64,000 bases of DNA from Parvicella tangerina (GCF_907165195.1 NZ_OU015584.1:1054001-1118000); one strand, 5' to 3'. Positions 40,816-49,835 are shown, counted from the first letter of the stretch. Notes: a model not told the origin generated them from the sequence alone. Program-made: numbers and translations.

Positions 40816-41130
40816 ATGTATACGGAGTTACAAGAAGACAACCTCGGTGAGGTAATCAAAGAAAAGCAGAATGTCTTAGTGCAATTTTCAGCGGGATGGT
40901 GCGGAAACTGCAGGATTATGAAGCCTAAGTTCAAGCGATTTGCTGGAGAACATGAAGATTTTGAATTTGTCGTTGTAGACGCTGAAAAGTTTCCCAATTC
41001 TAGAGGCTTGGCTAAAGTAGATAACTTACCCACTTTCGCAGCATTCAAAGGTGGAGACTTTGTTAATCAGATTCAAACGAATAAAGCAGAATCATTAAAA
41101 GATTTTATACATGAAACTACCAGTAATTAA
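40816..41130 (+). CDS. Thioredoxin-family protein
   Basis: A 104-residue thioredoxin fold starting MYTELQEDNLGEVI. The redox site is CGNC (in SAGWCGNCRIMKP), not the usual CGPC, and the cis-Pro loop is DNLPTFAAFKGG. It is 13 nt after ahpC and overlaps the next gene by 20 nt, so it is likely dedicated to recycling the peroxiredoxin. Confidence 0.92.
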   Translation: MYTELQEDNLGEVIKEKQNVLVQFSAGWCGNCRIMKPKFKRFAGEHEDFEFVVVDAEKFPNSRGLAKVDNLPTFAAFKGGDFVNQIQTNKAESLKDFIHETTSN

Positions 41131-41365
41131 ACATATTAGTAACTTTATCGAAGAGCATGATGTAGACTTTGTTCATGAGTCCATTGAACTTCTGGAGTAT
41201 TTGTCGGAGAGCCCTGGTATCAAAGATGAAGAACTGGATGTGATTGGGGAGTTGCTTTCAAATATGTATGGTTCAATTGAAGTTCAAAAGAAAATTGAAG
41301 AAGGAGTTCCTCAACGAGAAGCATTAAATGGTTTCATGCAGCGTGTTATGGGATCTATAAATTAA
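41111..41365 (+). CDS. DUF6952-type small protein
   Basis: An 84-residue acidic helical protein. It has HISNFIEEHDVDFVHESIEL, then DEELDVIGELLSNMYGSIEV and a final FMQRVMGSI. I recall this conserved small family next to thioredoxin and peroxiredoxin genes in Flavobacteriia, with no known function. It overlaps the thioredoxin gene by 20 nt, suggesting translational coupling and a redox-linked role. Confidence 0.75.
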   Translation: MKLPVIKHISNFIEEHDVDFVHESIELLEYLSESPGIKDEELDVIGELLSNMYGSIEVQKKIEEGVPQREALNGFMQRVMGSIN

Positions 41366-41375
41366 AAAAGAAAAA

Positions 41376-41852
41376 ATGAAAAATTTAAACAGAATAGGAT
41401 TGGAGATAGAAAAGAGTAATGAACTTGTCGGACAATTGAGCGATTTGCTCTCAAATTACTCAGTATTCTATCAGAACGTGAGAGGTTATCACTGGAATAT
41501 TAAAGGTGATAATTTCTTTGAGTTACACATCAAATTTGAAGAATTATACGATGATTTGGTGCTCAAGATTGATGAAATTGCAGAAAGAATACTTACGCTA
41601 GGTAGTGAGCCAGAAAATCGTTACTCGGTTTATTTGTCGCAAAGTGTGATTAAAGAAGCTACGGACTTGACCAATGGCAAGGTGGCGGTTCAGGATATAC
41701 TGGATAGTTTCAAGGTGCTTTTGATCAAGCAGAGAACGATAATGGATTTCGCAGATGAAATGGGGGATGAAGGCACCAATGCCTTGATGAGTGATTATAT
41801 CAGGGAACAAGAAAAGTTAATCTGGATGTATTCAGCTTACCTCAAACAGTAA
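41376..41852 (+). CDS. dps: Dps family DNA-protection ferritin
   Basis: A 158-residue Dps. The ferroxidase site is between subunits: YHWNIKGDNFFELHIKFEEL carries the His and Asp/Glu ligands, and DEIAERILTLGSEP the partner ligands. Dps dodecamers oxidise Fe(II) with H2O2 and protect DNA. It is last in the ahpC operon and is followed by a strong terminator, so it should share peroxide control. Confidence 0.95.
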   Translation: MKNLNRIGLEIEKSNELVGQLSDLLSNYSVFYQNVRGYHWNIKGDNFFELHIKFEELYDDLVLKIDEIAERILTLGSEPENRYSVYLSQSVIKEATDLTNGKVAVQDILDSFKVLLIKQRTIMDFADEMGDEGTNALMSDYIREQEKLIWMYSAYLKQ

Positions 41853-41880
41853 ACGCAACCTAGAAAAAGGAGAAAAAACA

Positions 41881-41914
41881 AAAGGAGGTCTATGATATAG
41901 TACCTCCTTTTTTG
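41881..41914. terminator. Bidirectional rho-independent terminator after dps
   Basis: AAAGGAGGT (41881-41889) pairs with ACCTCCTTT (41902-41910) around a 12-nt loop, followed by T's on the plus strand. On the minus strand a T-rich stretch also follows. It serves dps and the convergent TonB-receptor gene. Confidence 0.9.
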
Positions 41915-41933
41915 ATGAAAACAGATGTAAAAT

Positions 41934-44822
41934 CTATTTCAACGTGTAGCTAATTGATGCAGATATTGTTCTGCCTTGTAATAGGTAGTCGTATACTTGC
42001 GGATCTGTATTGTATGATTCATACCATCTTCTTTGAGCAAAGTTCAGGATGTTTTGCGCGGTTAAACTTCCTTTCCATTGCATATTTTTTCCGAACTTTT
42101 TACTGATCTTGAAGTTCAAACTGTGGAATGGTTGTTCATAAACATCAGGAATTGCTCCAATACCGATAACTGCTAAGCGTTTTCCTTGGACGTTATAGCT
42201 CAAGTTAGCATCGATTCCTAGAGAATCTTGACTAAATGAAATAAATGCATTCACTAAGTACGGTGATTGTCCAAACATAGGTCTGTAGTCGCCAATGGTT
42301 TCTCCTTCTCGCGCATTTGCTTGTCGAATCTCCTTTTCAGTATATTGATCAGTCCCTTTGTCAATCAAGATCTTATTCATATCGATCTGAGATTTAACGT
42401 AGGTAAAGTTGGCTCCGATATAGAGTTTTACGTAGTCCTTTTCAACCCACCCAATTCGCTTTCTAGCCTCAAGTTCAATACCGTATACGTCTGCCTCACC
42501 AGCATTTGTTGGTTTAACTTCGTTGGGTGCTACTTCAAAAGAAACGATCTCAATCGGATTGATAAACTTTTTATAGAAGGCACTAACACTTAGTACTTCT
42601 GTTCTCCCATAAAAATACTCCCATCTTAGATCGGCATTGTGAATGACCGTTTGTAAAAGGTCAATATTCCCATTGTATCTTCTTCCCTGAAGTGGGTCAT
42701 AGATCTGAGCTATTGACTTTTCACGGAATGATGGTCTCGCCAGCGTTTGAGCATAAGAGGCTCTCACATTCATGGTTTCAAATAAGGAGTCTTTTATCGC
42801 ATAGACTAAATTCACGGCAGGTAAAAAGTTTAATTCATCCAGAACAGTACTGTCATTAAAAATAACCGTTCCCGTGTTGTTCTCACCAGAATACTTGTTG
42901 ATCACCTTTTCAGCTCTAACCCCGTAAACTGCTTTGAATTTCTCCGTAACAGGTAGTTCATTCATTACATAGGCAGCAAATACAGCCTGTCTAGCATCAA
43001 AAGTATTAGCCAGCTCTCTCTCTCCGCTAGCGTACGTACCTTCGTCTGTTTCTACTGTCCAGATGTTTTCATCTTGAAAAAAGTAGTTCGGATCAAACTG
43101 GTCAATATCCACGTTATTGCCTTCAATGTCGAAGATGAAATCATAAATTCTGTATGATCTTGATTTGTAAACCTCAGATAGCCCGAATTTAATCTTAGAT
43201 TCTAGTGAGTCTTTCTTTTTGAACGCATATTCAAAATCAACTTTTGAGTTCAGGTTGTACTCACTAAGATCCCTGAATATCCTTCTGATTTCACTACCAA
43301 CACTTGGGTTCAATCCGTAGGTGTAAGGAATATTATTCTCTGGATTCCCTTCTCTTTCTAGAATAGTAGATCGAATGTCGGGATCACTAATTGTAGAGTA
43401 AGAAGGGGAGATCGACCAGTTGGCTGTCCACTTATTCTTTTTCAACGTATGTTTTCCGGATAAATTCAAATTAGAAACCGATCGCTGCGTGTACTGTAAA
43501 CTTTGTTTGAACAACGTTGCAGGGTTTAACTCAAAATTTACTTCGTTTAAACTGGCTGCTGTTGATTGTCCGTTTTGAGTGTGAAACAAGTTCAATGAAA
43601 GCTTATGTCGCTTATTAATCTTAATGGACTGACCCAACAACGCTGACCAGATCACGTTTTGTTGTCCCATTTGTCCACTGGATTTTCTGTCTGGAAACAG
43701 GTCATACACAGAAGCATCTGGATCTTTTCGGAAAGCATTATACCTTACATCGTCATAATAATTGTAATTGTTCTGGTAGTTTACGTAAAAGTTGTATCCG
43801 TAATCTAAGTCTTTCTTTTCACTATTGATCTGATTCCCAATTCCAAAAGAATAACTTTGATTCATCATCGCTGTAGCAGGAGCAACTGCCATTTGTTGAT
43901 TAAACTTCTTGGTTAATGTGGTCAAGTATTCTTTACCTTCTGTTGGATCAGGAAAATTAACAGTCGGTGAAACTGGCATTTTTCTTGTCCCATCGTCTAT
44001 TCCTAGAAAATCTAAGTTCCCTTTTGGATAAAGAATAAAATCTGGGTTAAATGTGGTGATGGTATTGTATCCGAAACCAGCTTTAAAAGAAAGTGTCTTT
44101 TGAGTAGGAAAATCTTTAGTTACAATGTTTACGAGTCCTCCAGTATAGTCTCCGGGTAACTCAGGGGTGAATGTTTTATAAACGGTGATGTTGTCAATTA
44201 AGTTAGTTGGAAAAATATCCATTTGAATGGTGTTTCGATCAGGATCTAACCCAGGAATCACCATGCCATTTAAAATGGTTTTGGTATATCGATCTCCTAA
44301 CCCTCGAACGTAAACATATTTTCCGCCTTCAACAGAAACTCCGGTAACTCTTTTGATGACTTCTCCGGCATCTCCATCACCTGTTTTTTTCATTTGTTCT
44401 GAAGAAGTACCATCCACCATGTTGGTTGACTTCATTTTTTCACGGTCGAAAGCGGCCATGGTGTTAGATGCCTTTTTCTCAACGACCACTTTTACCTCTC
44501 CTAATATGTCAGAAGAAGTTCCCATGGCAATGTTTTCCACATAGGTTTCTCCAGCTTCAACTGTCATTTCTTTTTCTATACTCGTGAACGAAGTGAAGGA
44601 GAATACAATGGTATAGGTACCTGCATCGAGTTTTAAAGTGAAGTTTCCATCCAGGTCTGAAGTTGTACCTTTTGATACATCATCTTTAACATAGATGTTA
44701 GCAAATGGAAGTGTCTCTCCATTTGACTTGTCAGTAATTTGTCCTCTAATGATTGCTTTCTGCGCAACAGCAGTAAAGCCAAGAATAAATAAAATTGCTA
44801 CACCAATTAATCTTGTTTTCAT
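41934..44822 (-). CDS. TonB-dependent receptor with carboxypeptidase-regulatory-like domain
   Basis: A 962-residue outer-membrane transporter. The ATG at 44822 gives a signal peptide (IGVAILFILGFTAVAQ). A CarboxypepD_reg-like domain (GQITDKSNGETLPFANIYV) follows, then a plug domain (VTGVSVEGGKYVYVRGLGDR, here quoted in part) and a 22-strand barrel ending in YTLK. A beta-helix lipoprotein gene lies immediately upstream. Such receptors import large substrates using TonB/ExbBD energy. A perfect 16-bp hairpin sits between the two genes. Substrate is not given by sequence; a phosphate-linked role is possible from the upstream operator. Confidence 0.92.
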   Translation of the reverse strand: MKTRLIGVAILFILGFTAVAQKAIIRGQITDKSNGETLPFANIYVKDDVSKGTTSDLDGNFTLKLDAGTYTIVFSFTSFTSIEKEMTVEAGETYVENIAMGTSSDILGEVKVVVEKKASNTMAAFDREKMKSTNMVDGTSSEQMKKTGDGDAGEVIKRVTGVSVEGGKYVYVRGLGDRYTKTILNGMVIPGLDPDRNTIQMDIFPTNLIDNITVYKTFTPELPGDYTGGLVNIVTKDFPTQKTLSFKAGFGYNTITTFNPDFILYPKGNLDFLGIDDGTRKMPVSPTVNFPDPTEGKEYLTTLTKKFNQQMAVAPATAMMNQSYSFGIGNQINSEKKDLDYGYNFYVNYQNNYNYYDDVRYNAFRKDPDASVYDLFPDRKSSGQMGQQNVIWSALLGQSIKINKRHKLSLNLFHTQNGQSTAASLNEVNFELNPATLFKQSLQYTQRSVSNLNLSGKHTLKKNKWTANWSISPSYSTISDPDIRSTILEREGNPENNIPYTYGLNPSVGSEIRRIFRDLSEYNLNSKVDFEYAFKKKDSLESKIKFGLSEVYKSRSYRIYDFIFDIEGNNVDIDQFDPNYFFQDENIWTVETDEGTYASGERELANTFDARQAVFAAYVMNELPVTEKFKAVYGVRAEKVINKYSGENNTGTVIFNDSTVLDELNFLPAVNLVYAIKDSLFETMNVRASYAQTLARPSFREKSIAQIYDPLQGRRYNGNIDLLQTVIHNADLRWEYFYGRTEVLSVSAFYKKFINPIEIVSFEVAPNEVKPTNAGEADVYGIELEARKRIGWVEKDYVKLYIGANFTYVKSQIDMNKILIDKGTDQYTEKEIRQANAREGETIGDYRPMFGQSPYLVNAFISFSQDSLGIDANLSYNVQGKRLAVIGIGAIPDVYEQPFHSLNFKISKKFGKNMQWKGSLTAQNILNFAQRRWYESYNTDPQVYDYLLQGRTISASISYTLK

Positions 44823-44843
44823 CGGTTTTTGTTCTTTATAAGA

Positions 44844-44877
44844 AAATCCAATGCGAGGGAACCCTCGCATTGGATTT
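44844..44877 (-). terminator. 16-bp perfect hairpin between the lipoprotein and TonB-receptor genes
   Basis: The 16 nt at 44844-44859 are fully complementary to 44862-44877 with only 2 nt between. On the minus strand it is followed by ATTTTCTT. It ends about 20 nt before the receptor ATG, leaving no room for another promoter, so it probably acts as a partial terminator or mRNA-stability element. Confidence 0.75.
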
Positions 44878-44902
44878 GATTAAGTGTATATGAAACTATA
44901 AA

Positions 44903-46264
44903 TTAAATTTTCCCTTTAGCTGAAGCCCAAGTCCAAGAGAAGCTAGACATTGTAGCTCCCGTAGTAGCTGCAGATACAACTGAAGAACCAGCAGTAGTTA
45001 CAGCAGACTCAGCAGTAGCTTCGTATGATGAAGTACAAACGTCATTTGAAGAAAGTTCAACTGATCCGTTGTATACATCCACAACATCAGAGATCGTTAG
45101 CGAAGATGATACAAACTCTGAGTTAGAGATCGTTAAAGTTGGAGTTCCAGACGTTAGGTGAGTGTAAGCATCAGACTTGTCTGTACAAGCTACAGTATCT
45201 GTAAAAGAAGCTCTTACTTTAACCATTTTGCTTGTGTATCCTTGCCAGTATACGTTAGAAATAGTTCCTTGAGCTTTTGACTTCAAATCAGCACCTGTTC
45301 CAGTCCCATCAGTTGTCCAGATTGAACCGTTAGAAAGCGTGAACATACCTGTTGTATGCGTTGAACCTTCTGGTCCGTCAATTTCAAGACCTTCATCTGT
45401 GTCAATTCCATGAATAACAGCAAAGTTGTTAACTGTTCCAGCGTAATTCATATCGATATCAACTCCGTCATCACCCTGAAAAGCAATCAATAGGTTGTCA
45501 ACATCTACAGTTCCACCAAAGAATTCGATACCGTCATCTAGGTTAGCCACAACTTCAATGTTGCTAAGTGTAGTTCCAGTACCAACACCACCAAGTGTAA
45601 GTCCGTTGATTTCATTTCCTGCACCGATCAAGGCACCACCATGTCTGATAGAAACATAAGACATTGTTCCTGAGTTATCCGCAGCATTAGATCCTCCGAA
45701 AGTTCCGTAAGAATCTGTTGCAGGAATACCTTCAATCTGAGACTCAGTGTCACCATCACCAGCAGAGATAGGAGCGTATCCAAGGATGATAACACCACCC
45801 CATTTTCCATTGTCTGTCTCATCAAGGTTAGTTCCTACTGTTTGTCCGATTTCAATATTGTCTAAAACTGAAGTAAAGATAATTGGCGAAGAAGCAGTAC
45901 CAACAGCGTTGATTTTAGCACCTCTTGCAATGATCAATGCTGATGCATTAGTTCCAGTTCCTTCTTGTCCTTTAATGATTGTTCCTGGTTCAATTGTTAA
46001 TGTAGCACCATTATCTACAACAACTTTACCATCTAGTTCGTAAATTTTGTCATTCGTCCATGTAGTATTAGAAGTGATCGAACCAGAAACTACTTCATTT
46101 GTTTCTTCTGGTTCTGCATACGTACATGATCCGTCATCTTTTTTAGCTTTTTCATTGTAGTTCTCAGCAGTTTCGTCTGTACATCCTTTCTTACAAGATG
46201 TCATAGATACTGAAGCAGCAACTAAGGCAGCCAATCCAATTTTTGTGATGTTCTTTGTGTTCAT
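44903..46264 (-). CDS. Right-handed beta-helix lipoprotein paired with a TonB receptor
   Basis: A 453-residue protein. The ATG at 46264 gives a lipoprotein signal (KIGLAALVAASVSMTSC) with Cys about residue 25. A CTDETAENYNEKAKKDDGSC (TSP3-like) segment follows, then a long beta-helix (GATLTIEPGTIIKGQEG, SNIEVVANLDDGIEFFGGTV, YAGTVNNFAVIHGIDTDEG). This type of lipoprotein often sits next to a TonB receptor in marine Bacteroidota; the pair may act like SusC/SusD. It is first in the operon and has a Pho-box-like repeat about 100 bp upstream. Confidence 0.78.
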   Translation of the reverse strand: MNTKNITKIGLAALVAASVSMTSCKKGCTDETAENYNEKAKKDDGSCTYAEPEETNEVVSGSITSNTTWTNDKIYELDGKVVVDNGATLTIEPGTIIKGQEGTGTNASALIIARGAKINAVGTASSPIIFTSVLDNIEIGQTVGTNLDETDNGKWGGVIILGYAPISAGDGDTESQIEGIPATDSYGTFGGSNAADNSGTMSYVSIRHGGALIGAGNEINGLTLGGVGTGTTLSNIEVVANLDDGIEFFGGTVDVDNLLIAFQGDDGVDIDMNYAGTVNNFAVIHGIDTDEGLEIDGPEGSTHTTGMFTLSNGSIWTTDGTGTGADLKSKAQGTISNVYWQGYTSKMVKVRASFTDTVACTDKSDAYTHLTSGTPTLTISNSEFVSSSLTISDVVDVYNGSVELSSNDVCTSSYEATAESAVTTAGSSVVSAATTGATMSSFSWTWASAKGKI

Positions 46265-46362
46265 TTCTTTTCTGTGTTTAGTTTGATTGAATTTCACGAT
46301 GCAAAAATGAAGCAATCAATTTAACTGCTGCTTATCTTAAAATTACGAGTAAATAAAGGTTG

Positions 46363-46380
46363 TGTTACCTCAATGTTACC
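46363..46380. promoter_or_regulatory. Pho-box-like direct repeat TGTTACC-N4-TGTTACC
   Basis: Two identical 7-mers with 4 nt between them (11-bp phasing), the architecture of PhoB/OmpR operators. On the minus strand a TAATTTTA -7-like box follows about 17 bp after the second 7-mer. The neighbouring gene encodes an OmpR/PhoB-type regulator. Confidence 0.55.
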
Positions 46381-46566
46381 AGTGTGCAGAATTTGAACTA
46401 TTTGTAAGAAAATGGTTTTTTAAGAGGTCGGATGATTTGAGTGAACACCTATTGTTTTCAGGTGTTTTAGGTTGTTTTTAATCAAATGTTAATAAAATAT
46501 AAACGAGGTCTCAATCTATTAAAAATGTAATAAAAGGTGTTTAAGATTCAAGTTATTCATCAAAAA

Positions 46567-46574
46567 TAGCTTTG
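46567..46574 (+). promoter_or_regulatory. -7 box (TAGCTTTG) of the OmpR-type regulator
   Basis: An exact TAnnTTTG match, 20 nt before the ATG at 46595. No clear -33 TTG. Confidence 0.45.
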
Positions 46575-46594
46575 TGGTGAAATAATAGTTAATC

Positions 46595-47305
46595 ATGAAC
46601 AAGATTCTCATAGCTGATGATGACCAGGAAATACTGACGTTTCTCACGTACAATTTCGAAAAAGAAAACTTCAGAGTGCATAAAGCTTCAAATGGTGAAG
46701 AAGCAGTTGAAAAGGCAAAAATAATTAAACCGGATATTATACTAATGGATTTAATGATGCCTGTAATGGATGGCGTAGAGGCAACTTATCATATTAAGAA
46801 TAATGAAAAGCTTAATTCCATTCCAATTATAATGGTGTCTGCCAGGTCAGAAGATTACTCAATAATAGCAGGTTTAGATGGTGGGGCGGACGACTATGTT
46901 GTTAAACCTGTTCGATTTAAGGTCTTGCTGAAAAAGATCGAGTCACTTCTTAAAAGGAGGTCGAAAACCTCAAAAGCCAATTTGACAAGTGAGTACAATG
47001 ACGGGAGACTCTACCTCAATAGAGCCTCACATGAGGTGAAATTCAACGGTGAGCCTATAGAGTTAGCGAATAAAGAGTTTGACCTAGTTTCTCTTTTGGT
47101 TACTCAGCCTGAAAAGGTTTTTTCTAGAGAAGAGATTTTAACTAAAATTTGGAATAGAGAGGTCTTAGTGGGTGAAAGGACTATTGATGTTCATGTAAGA
47201 AAACTCCGGTCAAAATTCGGAAAGGAGTTTATTAAAACAGTAAATGGTGTGGGGTATAAATACATTGTAAGGAAAAGTGAAGAACAAAAATCAAGTAGTC
47301 GCTAA
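46595..47305 (+). CDS. OmpR/PhoB-type response regulator
   Basis: A 236-residue regulator. The receiver has DDD near residues 8-10, acceptor Asp52 in LMDLMMPVMDG and Lys in VVKPVRF. The winged-helix DNA-binding domain has LANKEFDLVSLLVTQPEKVF and ERTIDVHVRKLRSKFG, then KTVNGVGYKY, closely like PhoB. No histidine kinase is adjacent; the overlapping next gene encodes a SpoIIE-type phosphatase. It is divergent from the lipoprotein/TonB operon and may control it. Confidence 0.9.
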   Translation: MNKILIADDDQEILTFLTYNFEKENFRVHKASNGEEAVEKAKIIKPDIILMDLMMPVMDGVEATYHIKNNEKLNSIPIIMVSARSEDYSIIAGLDGGADDYVVKPVRFKVLLKKIESLLKRRSKTSKANLTSEYNDGRLYLNRASHEVKFNGEPIELANKEFDLVSLLVTQPEKVFSREEILTKIWNREVLVGERTIDVHVRKLRSKFGKEFIKTVNGVGYKYIVRKSEEQKSSSR

Positions 47306-49313
47306 GTGGAATAACTTTCCGATCTTTTATAAAACACTGATCTCATTTATTAGTGTTCTCTTCTTGTGTTTGATCGTTTTTGGTTTTTGGAATGTAATGA
47401 TGACAAAAAAGCAAGAATTGATCGAACTGAAACGCGAATTGTATAAGTTAGAGGGAGATCTTAATTTATCAGTTGTTTCGGCTAACGAGTTTTTGCTCTG
47501 GGATACAAAAGATGTCGCTTTCTATGAGTCAGGCACATCCAAACATATCAATGATTTTTACCAAGGGATTGAGGAAACAGGAGATGAAGTTGAGCAATTG
47601 CATTCTTCTACTGTTTTGGATAATGCAGAAATTAAGTTGAGTTTGTTGGGCATTTCCAATCAGCTGGATGAACTCAGAACACTATTTGATCAGTCCAAAT
47701 CGTTGGTCTTGGCTAAGGGTTTTTATGATTTTGGCTTAGTTGGTGATTTCAGAAATACTGCTCATGAACTAGAAGCAAGTTATACGGCTGTTATTGGGTT
47801 GGATAATTTACTCATGCTGAGGAGACATGAAAAGGATTACTTGCTCAGAAGTGATGAAAAGTACTTAGCCAAATTTGTAAATAAAGCCGCAGACGTAGTG
47901 CTGAACGTTCAGGCACAGCCTATTTCACCTGTGCTTAAGGAGCAGGTAATTGACCACCTGCATGAGTACAGAAGGCTATTTATTAGCTATCATCTTTATG
48001 ATCGACAATTGGCTGGAGAGAATGGACTTTTTCAGACATTTTATGATAAGTCAAATAACATTCTGTCTGATTTGGCATTGATAGATCAGGAGTTTGATTT
48101 TTATATCCATGAAACGGATCGGTTTTATACAGTCGTGCTAGTCGTAACGATGGGCTTGCTGGTGGGCTTGACATTCTTTTTTATTGTCCAACTGTCAAGA
48201 AGCTTATCAAGCCCAATTCGAAAATTAAACGTAGGTATAAGGAATTTTGTGGAGAGTGACTTCCAGTCGAAATCATACTTAGGTTCCAGAAGAAGAACGG
48301 ATGAAATTGGCTCGCTAACCAACAACTTCTATCGATTACAGATTGAGATTGCTGATACGTTCCGCAAATACCGGGAGGAAGCAGAGATCAAACATGGAAA
48401 ATTGGTTCGGCAAAAGGAACGAATTGAGATTCAAAAATTCTTGCTGAATGAACACCGGGAAATGCTGTCAGAGACTAATAAACGTATCCAGGAAAGTTTG
48501 AACTATGCCAAGCGAATTCAAAGTAATCTTTTGCCAGAACTTAATAGCCAATTGTTACAGGTAGCAGGATTTGAGCTATGGTACAAACCGAAGGATGTCG
48601 TTAGTGGTGATTTTTATTGGTGCCATCAAAAAGACGGGTGTATTTATCTTGCCCTTGCTGATTGTACTGGTCATGGGGTGCCTGGGGCAATTTTGAGTGT
48701 TTTGGGAATAAGTATGCTGGATGCTGCTGTAAATCAGAGAGATTTGGACCTCCCATCTGAAGTGTTGTCCTTCACTAATGAGGAGATAATCAGGATACTT
48801 AACAAAGAATCTTCAGGAGATGCTTTGTTTGATAGTATTGATATGACCCTGCTAAAGTTAGATCCCAAAAGAAAGGAGTTAATCGTTTGTTCAGCAAACA
48901 CTGATTACGTAATCATTGCTGAAGGTAAGGTAATACGAAAAAAACCTTCCAGATGTTCTGTAGGTTCTTCTCACTTATACGGGTATAGTGGTAATTATTA
49001 TGAGGATGACATCTACAACTATAAGGACCTTGAAGGCATATTCTTGTATTCTGATGGTATCGTAGATCAATTCAGTGAAAGAACCAACAAAAAGTTCAAG
49101 TGGAAGCGTTTTGCTGATATTCTTGCTTCGGGAGGTGAACTCTCAGAGATGGTAAATAATATGAAAATGGAAGTGAGCAGGTGGAAAGGTTCACAAGAAC
49201 AGACAGATGACATTACCTTTATAGGTATTGCCTTAAACGATTCAAAGATTTCACCTTCAGTAGTGGCAGCAAAGACAGCGTCAACGGTTAGCGAAGACGT
49301 TCAACGGATTTGA
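47277..49313 (+). CDS. Membrane SpoIIE-type (PP2C) phosphatase with HAMP domain
   Basis: A 678-residue protein. Helices at about 19-40 and 283-305 bracket a periplasmic helical sensor of ~240 residues (MCP/DAHL-like). HAMP (LSRSLSSPIRKLNVGIRNFV) and a coiled coil lead to a PP2C domain with KDVVSGDFYW, LADCTGHGVPGA and YSDGIVDQFSE. Such proteins act on serine/threonine-phosphorylated anti-anti-sigma-like partners or are signalling outputs. It starts at GTG and overlaps the regulator gene by 29 nt, so strong coupling is likely. Confidence 0.88.
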   Translation: MKNKNQVVAKWNNFPIFYKTLISFISVLFLCLIVFGFWNVMMTKKQELIELKRELYKLEGDLNLSVVSANEFLLWDTKDVAFYESGTSKHINDFYQGIEETGDEVEQLHSSTVLDNAEIKLSLLGISNQLDELRTLFDQSKSLVLAKGFYDFGLVGDFRNTAHELEASYTAVIGLDNLLMLRRHEKDYLLRSDEKYLAKFVNKAADVVLNVQAQPISPVLKEQVIDHLHEYRRLFISYHLYDRQLAGENGLFQTFYDKSNNILSDLALIDQEFDFYIHETDRFYTVVLVVTMGLLVGLTFFFIVQLSRSLSSPIRKLNVGIRNFVESDFQSKSYLGSRRRTDEIGSLTNNFYRLQIEIADTFRKYREEAEIKHGKLVRQKERIEIQKFLLNEHREMLSETNKRIQESLNYAKRIQSNLLPELNSQLLQVAGFELWYKPKDVVSGDFYWCHQKDGCIYLALADCTGHGVPGAILSVLGISMLDAAVNQRDLDLPSEVLSFTNEEIIRILNKESSGDALFDSIDMTLLKLDPKRKELIVCSANTDYVIIAEGKVIRKKPSRCSVGSSHLYGYSGNYYEDDIYNYKDLEGIFLYSDGIVDQFSERTNKKFKWKRFADILASGGELSEMVNNMKMEVSRWKGSQEQTDDITFIGIALNDSKISPSVVAAKTASTVSEDVQRI

Positions 49314-49746
49314 CAAGTTCCTCGTCTTTCTTGATTCTTCTGTTGGCCAGAAAAGTGAAGGCAAAAGCAATTACTGGCATGTACAAACCAAATTGAAACT
49401 TGATGGATTCTTCAGACATGGATAAACCGTCTGCTATACGGGTGGTATCAAAAAACAACATAACCACCATTCCCAGAATTAAAAGGTAATTGATTTTCCC
49501 CAGGTTTAATTGACGTTTTCTGTTCTTAAACTGAGTGATTCCAAAAAGAGCAAGTCCAACAATCAGCGCTATGATGATGTAATAAGGAAACCAAACTGAA
49601 ACACTATCAGATTTCGGAGATAGTCCAAATAGGTTAAAAGAAACATCACCCGATTCCATTGGGTAAATTGCAAATGGAAGTGCTAGTGTTAAACACATGC
49701 TAATGATAACTAATGCAAGATAAATAGTTTGTGCTCTTTGCCACAT
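49288..49746 (-). CDS. DUF4293 four-helix membrane protein
   Basis: A 152-residue protein starting MWQRAQTIYLALVIIS. Four hydrophobic helices are visible (about 6-26, 57-75, 85-105, 120-140). It matches DUF4293, a Bacteroidota family with no known function. The ATG at 49746 is preferred because a TATATTTG box at 49762-49769 lies inside the longer alternative. Its 3' end overlaps the convergent phosphatase gene by 26 nt. It is divergent from rho, with which I recall it being associated. Confidence 0.85.
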   Translation of the reverse strand: MWQRAQTIYLALVIISMCLTLALPFAIYPMESGDVSFNLFGLSPKSDSVSVWFPYYIIIALIVGLALFGITQFKNRKRQLNLGKINYLLILGMVVMLFFDTTRIADGLSMSEESIKFQFGLYMPVIAFAFTFLANRRIKKDEELVKSVERLR

Positions 49747-49761
49747 AATGAGATTTTTTTG

Positions 49762-49769
49762 CAAATATA
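49762..49769 (-). promoter_or_regulatory. DUF4293 promoter -7 box (TATATTTG)
   Basis: An exact TAnnTTTG match on the minus strand, 15 nt before the chosen ATG. Confidence 0.5.
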
Positions 49770-49835
49770 CATGTTCCGCCAAAAGACGTTAGCGTAAAAA
49801 AAAATATAAATTCGATGATGAATATAAATTAATTG

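Larger units (their letters stand above)
46265..46594. other. 330-bp divergent regulatory region
   Basis: The region separates the beta-helix lipoprotein operon (minus) from the OmpR-type regulator (plus). It holds the Pho-box-like repeat (46363-46380), a possible minus-strand -7 element TAATTTTA (near 46338-46345), a 7-bp hairpin at 46444-46466 (AACACCT/AGGTGTT), and a TAGCTTTG box for the regulator at 46567-46574. No ORF is supported. Confidence 0.6.

Noticed and set aside
46444-46466. Hairpin AACACCT/AGGTGTT as a terminator
   Set aside because: It is far from any gene end and has only a weak T-tract; left as an unassigned element.
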